Positions 58,773 to 64,000 of a stretch of DNA of 64,000 nucleotides are shown here, piece after piece. The DNA is from Parasphingorhabdus sp. (GTDB lineage Bacteria; Pseudomonadota; Alphaproteobacteria; Sphingomonadales; Sphingomonadaceae), in the NCBI GenBank assembly GCA_030373505.1, contig JAUCYS010000013.1, positions 35,733 through 99,732 on the forward strand. The letters run 5' to 3'. Position 1 is the first letter of the stretch, and each line of letters begins with the position of its first letter. The notes beneath the pieces are model-generated. The model did no database searches. It was not told the origin of the DNA and saw only the letters and a program-made list of their open reading frames with translations. The translations under genes were made by a program, and so were the position numbers.

Positions 58773-59690
58773 ATGCGCACCGACCTCGATCATCTTCCGG
58801 CAGCCAAGCAACGCGAGATTGACCGCGTGAAGGCGATCATCTTCGAAGAATTCGAAGATGCGCTCGCGCTCGCGCAGCACGAGTGGAAGAAGAAGGGGAA
58901 GATTGAGAAGATCATCCTCTATGGAAGCTACGCAAGGGGCGGCTGGGTCGACGAGCCGCACACGGCCAAAGGCTATCGCTCAGACTTCGACATTTTGATC
59001 ATCGTCAATGACAAGCGCCTGACCGACAAGGTCGACTACTGGCTGAAGCTCGACAACCGATTGATGCGCGAGCTGGCCATCGACAAAACGCTGCGCACGC
59101 CAGTCAACTTTATCGTCCACACGCTCGGCGAAGTGAACGATGGCCTGGCGCACGGACGCTACTTTTTCATGGACGTCGCTAAGGACGGCATCGCGCTTTA
59201 CGAAGCCGATGATCGCCAACTCCACGTTCCCAAGCCAAAGACGCCTGAGCAGGCGCTGGCCATGGCAAAGGAGTATTTTGAGGATTGGTTTCCAGCTGCG
59301 ATCAAACGGTTTGGCGGCGCAAAATACTATGTATCGCAGGGGCATTTCAAAGATGCTGCATTTGACATGCATCAAGCTGCGGAGCGGTTATACCATTGCG
59401 TGTTGTTGGTCTGCACCTTCTACACACCTCACGTGCACAATCTTGGCTTTCTGAGAACGCAGGCGGAGCGTCTCGATATGCGCTTGGTTGACTGCTGGCC
59501 GCGCGAACTTCGTCCGGATCGGGCGCGGTTCGAGAAGCTGAAAGAAGCCTATGTGAAGGCGCGTTATTCCAAGCATTATCGCATCAGCGAGGAAGAGCTG
59601 GCTTGGCTTGGAGCTTGTGTTGAGGAACTCGGTCGTGTGGTTCACACAATTTGTACCGAGCGCATAACCAAGCTCGAAGAAAGTGTTTAG
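58773..59690 (+). CDS. Fused MNT nucleotidyltransferase-HEPN protein
   Basis: The 305-residue product fuses two domains that often form separate toxin-antitoxin partners. The N-terminal minimal nucleotidyltransferase has the GSYARGG motif (51-57) and SDFDILI (70-76), split by an insertion; the third acidic residue is not clear because the expected strand reads VNFIVH. The C-terminal HEPN domain (about 155-300) has an all-helical core with AAFDMHQAAERLYH and the Arg-His pair RYSKH (264-268), which is close to the HEPN Rx4-6H RNase motif. NYN-LOTUS starts four bases after its stop. The protein may be a self-regulated RNase or RNA/AMP-modifier; function is inference. Confidence 0.88.
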   Translation: MRTDLDHLPAAKQREIDRVKAIIFEEFEDALALAQHEWKKKGKIEKIILYGSYARGGWVDEPHTAKGYRSDFDILIIVNDKRLTDKVDYWLKLDNRLMRELAIDKTLRTPVNFIVHTLGEVNDGLAHGRYFFMDVAKDGIALYEADDRQLHVPKPKTPEQALAMAKEYFEDWFPAAIKRFGGAKYYVSQGHFKDAAFDMHQAAERLYHCVLLVCTFYTPHVHNLGFLRTQAERLDMRLVDCWPRELRPDRARFEKLKEAYVKARYSKHYRISEEELAWLGACVEELGRVVHTICTERITKLEESV

Positions 59691-59694
59691 CGAA

Positions 59695-60522
59695 ATGGAA
59701 GCAACAACAATAGCAACCGACAGCCGCCCAGAAGCATTTTCCGATCGTCGGATTGCGCTTTTGATAGACGCCGACAACATCTCTCATAGCAAGGTTGGAG
59801 GAATTCTGGCGGAGCTTTCGCGCTATGGAACGGCAAACATTCGCCGTGCATACGGCGACTGGGGAAGTTCAGGGCTGAAGGGTTGGAAGGACAAGCTCCA
59901 CGAATTCGCTATCCGTCCAGTGCAGCAGTTCAGCTATTCATCAGGCAAGAATGCGACCGATATCGCGCTTGTCATCGACGCCATGGAGCTACTTTATACC
60001 CAAAAGCTCGATGCCTTTTGCGTGGTTTCGAGCGACGCGGACTTCACACCACTTGTGATGCAATTGAAGGCGAAGGGGCATGACGTTTACGGGTTCGGAG
60101 ATAGGAAAACACCGAGTCCGTTTGTAAACGCCTGTACGACTTTCCTTTACCTCGACAATTTATCTGACAAAGACGCTGCGCCAGAGCCAGTGCAAGAAAT
60201 GACCCCGGCTGCAAAACCAAAAGCCAAAGCCAAGGCGCCCGCCTCCAAAGAGAGCGGCAAATCGCTGGCGCAGGATGCGAAGCTCGTGACAATATTACGT
60301 GGCGCTGTCGAAGCGACTGCACGCGACGACGGGTGGGCAACGCTGGCAGCAGCGGGTAGCGCCGCGAAGCGACAGGCGCCGATTGATCCGCGAAACTATG
60401 GCGCAAAAAACTTTCCGGCACTGTTTGCAGCTACCGGACTGTTCGACATCGTGAAGGCGGAAAACGGACAGAGTTATGTCGCGGACAAACGCAATAAGGA
60501 CAAGGCTTCCTCGCCGTCCTGA
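59695..60522 (+). CDS. NYN domain protein with C-terminal LOTUS/OST-HTH domain
   Basis: The 275-residue product has a PIN-like NYN domain: LLIDADNI with Asp25 and Asp27, ATDIALVIDAMELL with Asp89, and VVSSDADFTPL with Asp114 and Asp116, the likely metal-binding acidic set of a ribonuclease. A Lys/Ala/Pro-rich linker (160-195) joins a LOTUS/OST-HTH RNA-binding domain with DPRNYGAKNFPALFAATGLF. I used the ATG at 59695; a GTG at 59683 inside the upstream gene is also open. It is four bases after MNT-HEPN, so the pair forms an operon. Confidence 0.88.
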   Translation: MEATTIATDSRPEAFSDRRIALLIDADNISHSKVGGILAELSRYGTANIRRAYGDWGSSGLKGWKDKLHEFAIRPVQQFSYSSGKNATDIALVIDAMELLYTQKLDAFCVVSSDADFTPLVMQLKAKGHDVYGFGDRKTPSPFVNACTTFLYLDNLSDKDAAPEPVQEMTPAAKPKAKAKAPASKESGKSLAQDAKLVTILRGAVEATARDDGWATLAAAGSAAKRQAPIDPRNYGAKNFPALFAATGLFDIVKAENGQSYVADKRNKDKASSPS

Positions 60523-60710
60523 TGCCACTGATTGGCAACTTATTGTCGAAACGTGCTGCTCGCAATTTGCAGATCAGCTACGTGCGATTTGCTTTGAGTC
60601 TGCAGTACCTTTGCAATGCGATAACTGCTGAGCGCCAGATTCAAACACGTTAGCTTCAGCAATCGCAATGCTTATTTGCCGTAATCGTTCTGCATTTGCA
60701 TGGATTTGCA
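60523..60710. other. Gap between NYN-LOTUS and the IS66 left end
   Basis: No gene is supported. A minus-strand frame that continues out of the IS edge into this gap (60574-60804) ends in QIHANAERLRQISIAIAEAN and a stop; it could be the tail of a gene cut by the insertion, but it matches nothing that I know. Confidence 0.4.
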
Positions 60711-60800
60711 GTGAGCGTACCGTTTCGGGTGTTGGCGCAGGATAGGGTGTTGACGAGTAGGTTTGATGATTTCGGACATTGGAGAGAAGTATACGTCCGG

Positions 60801-62336
60801 TCATTGCACTTGGGTTGGATTGGGCTGATGCGCGATCCAGTTCCAGGGCATGAGTTCATCGAGTCGGTTGACGGGATGGCTATCGACCATGCGGGTGAGA
60901 ACGTCGCACAGCCAGGCGTAGGGTTCGACCCCGTTAAGCTTGGCGGTTTCAATGAGCGAGGCGATCACGGCCCAGCGGTGTCCGCCGCCATCGCTGCCTG
61001 CGAACAGATGGTTTTTGCGTCCGAGCGCGACCGGACGGATTGCGCGTTCGACCGTGTTGGTGTCGAGCTCGATATGGCCGTCATCGAGGAATCGCGTCAG
61101 CCCCTTCCAGCGCCCAAGCGCGTAGCGGATTGCATCGGCAAGGCCGCCATTCTGCGGGATCTGCACAAGCTGGCTTTCGAGCCAGACCTTGAGCGCTTTC
61201 ACCGCAGGGGCCGAGACGGTGCGCCGCCATTGCAGCCGCTGTTCGGGGGACTGGCCTCTGGCTTTGGCCTCGACCGCGTAAATGTCGGCAATACGGCGCA
61301 GCGTTTCTGCAGCGACCGGCGATCCGGTTGCCTGCTCGAGGTCATGGAACTTGCGCCGCGTATGCGCCCAGCACGCCGCCAGTACGATATTGCCGCCGGC
61401 CGTCAGCCGCTCGAACCCGGCATAGCCATCGACATGCACCACGCCTTTAAAGTCCTTAAGATGCGCGAGTGGACGTTCGGCCCTGCGGTCGGGCTCGAAC
61501 ATAAACATCGCCGCAGGTGGGGCAGGACCGCCCCACGGTCTTTCGTCGCGGGCATAGACCCACAGCCGTCCGGTCTTTGTCTTGCCGCGCCCGGGGTCAA
61601 GCACCGGAACAGGCGTGTCGTCGGCGAACAGATAGCGACTTGCAAACAGCTCGTCGCCGAGGCGCTCGTGCAGCGCTTCGAGCCACCAGCACGCCCCGCC
61701 GACCCATCCGGCAAGCGTCGAACGAGCAAGGTCGACCCCGTGACGCGCGAACATCTGCGACTGGCGGTAGAGTGGAAGATGATCGCAATATTTGGCAACC
61801 AGCACCTGCGCAAGCAGCGCAGGGGTCGCAAGTCCGCCTGCGATTACGCGCTCGGGCGCTGCCATCTGGGTCACCTTGCCGCAGGCGCGGCAGGCATATT
61901 TGGGGCGGGTGATGCGGATCACTTTGAGCGTTGCCGGAACCCAGTCGAGCATTTCCGATTGGCTCTCGCCGATCTTGTGAACCACGCCGCCACAGCCCGT
62001 GCAGCCGCTGTCATCGATGTCGAGCAGCACCTCTTCGCGCGGCAGATGATCGGGCAGAGATGTACGATGCGGACGCAAGGACCGCACCGGATCGGTCTGT
62101 GCGATCTTCTCTTGGGCCGTACCTATGTCGGTGTCCACGTCTTCCAGACCCAGCGCGAACTGATCGGAGTCGAGCTGTTCGGAACGCCGCCCGAACTGCA
62201 TGCGCTGCAACTTCTTGATGATCGCCTGAAGCCGCTCGATCTCGTCATTGCGAGAGCTGACAACGCCCGCCATATCGCGCACCAGCTGGTGCAGAAGGCC
62301 TACGTCCGATGGCAGATTGTCAAGATCGAGCCGCAT
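60801..62336 (-). CDS. tnpC: IS66 transposase TnpC
   Basis: The 511-residue product is the IS66 DDE transposase. It has an N-terminal coiled-coil region (DEIERLQAIIKKLQRMQFGRRSEQL), zinc-binding CTGCGG, the DDE core with YLFADDTPVPVLDPGRGKT and HVDGYAGFERL, CWAHTRRKFHDL, and the C-terminal VERAIRPVALGRKNHLFAGS. I used the ATG at 62336. No frameshift or internal stop is visible, so the enzyme looks intact. Confidence 0.94.
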   Translation of the reverse strand: MRLDLDNLPSDVGLLHQLVRDMAGVVSSRNDEIERLQAIIKKLQRMQFGRRSEQLDSDQFALGLEDVDTDIGTAQEKIAQTDPVRSLRPHRTSLPDHLPREEVLLDIDDSGCTGCGGVVHKIGESQSEMLDWVPATLKVIRITRPKYACRACGKVTQMAAPERVIAGGLATPALLAQVLVAKYCDHLPLYRQSQMFARHGVDLARSTLAGWVGGACWWLEALHERLGDELFASRYLFADDTPVPVLDPGRGKTKTGRLWVYARDERPWGGPAPPAAMFMFEPDRRAERPLAHLKDFKGVVHVDGYAGFERLTAGGNIVLAACWAHTRRKFHDLEQATGSPVAAETLRRIADIYAVEAKARGQSPEQRLQWRRTVSAPAVKALKVWLESQLVQIPQNGGLADAIRYALGRWKGLTRFLDDGHIELDTNTVERAIRPVALGRKNHLFAGSDGGGHRWAVIASLIETAKLNGVEPYAWLCDVLTRMVDSHPVNRLDELMPWNWIAHQPNPTQVQ

Positions 62337-62408
62337 GCATTTGACTACCACAAGACCCGCATTTTTTCAAGCATTTCTGCGGTTTTCAGGCTGGTTCCGA
62401 TACGTAAT

Positions 62409-62762
62409 TCAGCCCGCTTTGACGGGCCTCCAAGTGCGCTCGGGACGCCGCCAGTCGATGCCCTCGATCAGCATCGCCAACTGTGCAGACGACAAGCTAA
62501 CGCACTCACCAACCTCATGCACGCTGGGCCAGATAAAGCCGCCATGCTCCATCCGCTTGGTGAACAGACACAGGCCCGTCCCGTCCCAGAACAGGATCTT
62601 GATCATGCGCGCATTGCGTCCCCGGAACGCAAAGAGGTGACCCGAGAAGCTGTCTTCCTTCAGCACTTCCTGTACCAGCATCGCGAGCCCGTCGATCCCT
62701 TTTCTCATGTCGGTATGACCCAGCGCCAGATGCACTTTCACGCCAGCCGGAAGGAGCATCAT
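62409..62762 (-). CDS. tnpB: IS66 accessory protein TnpB
   Basis: The 117-residue product matches IS66 Orf2/TnpB: HLALGHTDMRKGIDGLAMLVQ, FAFRGRNARMIKILFWDGTGLCLFTKRM. It is required for IS66 transposition, though its precise task is unclear. Its ATG overlaps the tnpA stop by four bases. Confidence 0.95.
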   Translation of the reverse strand: MMLLPAGVKVHLALGHTDMRKGIDGLAMLVQEVLKEDSFSGHLFAFRGRNARMIKILFWDGTGLCLFTKRMEHGGFIWPSVHEVGECVSLSSAQLAMLIEGIDWRRPERTWRPVKAG

Positions 62763-63652
62763 GGCCCCGCCTCCATTGCCGCGACATGGCCTCGCACTTC
62801 TGCAGGATCGGCACCTTCATCTGCAAAGACCCTGCGGCCATCGGGCAGCTCGACCGCAACCATGCCGCCCGGAACCGGCAGCAGGTCGTGCACGACCAGC
62901 GCGCTCCCTTTGCCGCCCGTCTGCATTCCCTCCGTAGTTACGGTTGCCAGCGTCACTGCAGGCTTACGCCTGTATCCCAGCTGCACCCGCCAGCGGAACA
63001 ACATGCTGGTGACGATATTATGACGCCTGCACACGTCAGCCGCCGCCGTGCCGGGCACCTCGGACTCGAGCACGATCATGCGCTTTTCTTCGTCCGTGAA
63101 GCTGCGCCGGTTTGCCGGGCGCGCGCCGCCCTTCAGCGCCTCTGTCAAGCCGTAATCGGCAGCATCACCGTTAGCAGCGCTGCTAGCACCACTGCTTATT
63201 TGCGGTCGCGCGCTGGCATGAAGCTGCGCACGCCAGTCGATCACGAGCTCCTCGTCGGCAATCAGATCACGCCATCTGCGCAGGCTGAACTGCGATATTC
63301 CAAGCGCTTTTGCATATTCCCTGACGCTCATTCCGCTCCAGTTCAAGGCTTCTACATGCATCGCCCAGAACGCCTGTGCTGCCCGGTTCCGGCGGTCGGT
63401 GGTCAGCTTCCCGCCCTTCTTGGTGCGGTCTCGCTTGCGCTCCAAAGCCACGCGCTCGACACGCAATTTGGCCATTTTTGCGTCGGTCAGCACGTTCAGC
63501 CAGCGCGCGAACGTGCCACGTTCCAGACCGTGGACGGTGCAATACTTGACCTGCGAAAGCCCACTGCGCTGCCACGCCTCGACATGCACAGACCACCATT
63601 CACGCTTGCCTCGATTATCATAATATCGCGATGCCACCAGAAGCCCTCCCAT
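62759..63652 (-). CDS. tnpA: IS66 accessory protein TnpA, long form with duplicated HTH-like segments
   Basis: The 297-residue product is longer than the usual TnpA of about 100-140 residues. The canonical TnpA helix-turn-helix lies near residues 183-235 (FTDEEKRMIVLESEVPGTAA, VCRRHNIVTSMLFRWR). Upstream are two similar segments at 19-53 and 95-129, which align without gaps with 12 of 35 identities and share HVEA, SG and the closing RW. They look like a tandem-duplicated DNA-binding motif. Confidence 0.85.
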   Translation of the reverse strand: MGGLLVASRYYDNRGKREWWSVHVEAWQRSGLSQVKYCTVHGLERGTFARWLNVLTDAKMAKLRVERVALERKRDRTKKGGKLTTDRRNRAAQAFWAMHVEALNWSGMSVREYAKALGISQFSLRRWRDLIADEELVIDWRAQLHASARPQISSGASSAANGDAADYGLTEALKGGARPANRRSFTDEEKRMIVLESEVPGTAAADVCRRHNIVTSMLFRWRVQLGYRRKPAVTLATVTTEGMQTGGKGSALVVHDLLPVPGGMVAVELPDGRRVFADEGADPAEVRGHVAAMEAGP

Positions 63653-63719
63653 GTACGAAGGAACCCCATATGGAACGAAATTGCACCCCCGAAATCAGGT
63701 GTCAGGAGCGGACGGTTAC

Positions 63720-64000
63720 GGAGAGAATTAGGACGGCAAGATAAAAGCAGCGCCGTCGGTTGGAGTGCAGGGTGTTGAAATTACTCGGAAATATGCGCCA
63801 GCCAATTGGCAACCCGGCTGGCATCATTGTTCGGAAACGGCGCAATTCTGGCACTTTCAGCGCCATCGCTTGCTTTTAAGTCTTAATTCGCGGCAGCTTT
63901 CTTGGGAGTGGCTGACAGTCTGCTATTCAGGCCATACTGCTGGAAGGGGTCTTTTGTTCGGTTGCTGTCTGAACGGCACCTTCGCATCCAATGTTTAGTG
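63720..64000. other. Right-edge flank of the IS66, no supported gene
   Basis: I see no gene that I can support. A 77-residue forward frame (63765-63998) is rich in Trp, His and Cys with no motif. The short stretch GCAGCTTTCTTGGGAGTGG near 63891-63909 may belong to a non-coding repeat, but that is a guess. The element continues past the window edge. Confidence 0.4.

Larger units (their letters stand above)
60711..63719 (-). mobile_element. IS66 family insertion sequence
   Basis: The element carries tnpA, tnpB and tnpC in the usual order on the minus strand, about 3.0 kb in all. The likely ends are GTGAGCGTAC at 60711 and, inverted, GTAACCGTCC ending at 63719, both resembling the IS66 GTAAGCG terminus. 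The flanking eight bases (GATTTGCA and GGAGAGAA) do not match, so no target duplication is visible and the exact ends are approximate. Confidence 0.75.
56569..64000 (+). mobile_element. Integrative element at tRNA-Leu (left part; right end outside window)
   Basis: The element comprises the tRNA-Leu attachment site, repeated putative integrase arm sites, a P4-type integrase, an AlpA regulator, a hairpin, the MNT-HEPN and NYN-LOTUS genes, and an IS66 insertion. I see no second copy of the tRNA 3' end in the rest of the window, so the right att site lies further on or was lost. Core genes stop exactly at the tRNA. Confidence 0.8.

Noticed and set aside
60574..60804. A minus-strand frame crossing the left IS66 edge, possibly a cut gene
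   Set aside because: No matching half is seen on the other side of the IS and no family is recognised.
60696..63023. A 775-residue forward frame across the IS66 element
   Set aside because: It runs antisense to tnpB/tnpC and shows no known motif, while the minus strand encodes the complete IS66 gene set.
63765..63998. A 77-residue forward frame at the right edge
   Set aside because: The Trp/His/Cys-rich composition is unusual and there is no motif or clear ribosome binding site.

Overview
The window is 64 kb of GC-rich chromosomal DNA from an alphaproteobacterium, most probably a member of the Sphingomonadales (Sphingopyxis/Sphingorhabdus-like). The call rests on gene content and order: prfA-prmC followed by a DUF4167 gene, a Tim44/TimA-MltA-Smr block next to secB, an NDUFA9-like protein, Coq7-type ubiquinone synthesis, the rpmH-rnpA-yidD-yidC-engB cluster, and clustered GANTC (CcrM-type) sites. 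The assignment is inference; there is no rRNA in the window to confirm it.

From 1 to about 56.5 kb the DNA is ordinary core genome, densely packed with housekeeping genes. Positions 1-9 kb hold a truncated M61 peptidase, hisS-prfA-prmC, DUF4167, ygfZ, pyrC and rarD. Positions 9-14 kb are more accessory: a GNAT, a DUF1330 protein, a lipoprotein, and a four-gene SDR / cytochrome P450 / ABM monooxygenase / SnoaL-like cluster with unknown substrate. Positions 14-26.5 kb carry murA, trpS, murJ, secB, then timA-mltA-smr, dapE, a GST and the engB-yidC-yidD-rnpA-rpmH cluster. A terminator-like hairpin lies in the rpmH leader.

Positions 26.5-38.5 kb contain a PGPGF-type membrane protein, a ClpP-fold periplasmic protein, comM, an overlapping M23 peptidase/bactofilin pair, and a long forward run proA-nadD-rsfS-rlmH-envC-ctpA-dsbB-coq7. 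Positions 38.5-56.5 kb hold a DUF885 protein, two bacterial PH-domain membrane proteins, a nitronate monooxygenase-like flavoprotein, lysC, ubiG (followed by a decayed GNAT), a GST, a VOC protein, glutamate synthase (gltB and gltD with a DUF2059-like gene between them), uppP and an NDUFA9-like protein.

At 56,569 a tRNA-Leu(CAG) marks the left end of an integrative element that runs past the window edge. It contains putative integrase arm sites, a P4-type tyrosine integrase, an AlpA regulator, a perfect 17-bp hairpin, and a tight two-gene unit: a fused MNT nucleotidyltransferase-HEPN protein followed by a NYN-LOTUS (OST-HTH) putative ribonuclease. An IS66-family insertion follows. The MNT-HEPN/NYN-LOTUS pair is the best candidate here for an undescribed RNA-targeting toxin-antitoxin or defence module; that function is inference. 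Start codons were moved inward from the longest reading frame wherever homology, ribosome binding sites or gene overlap argued for it, as stated in each entry.
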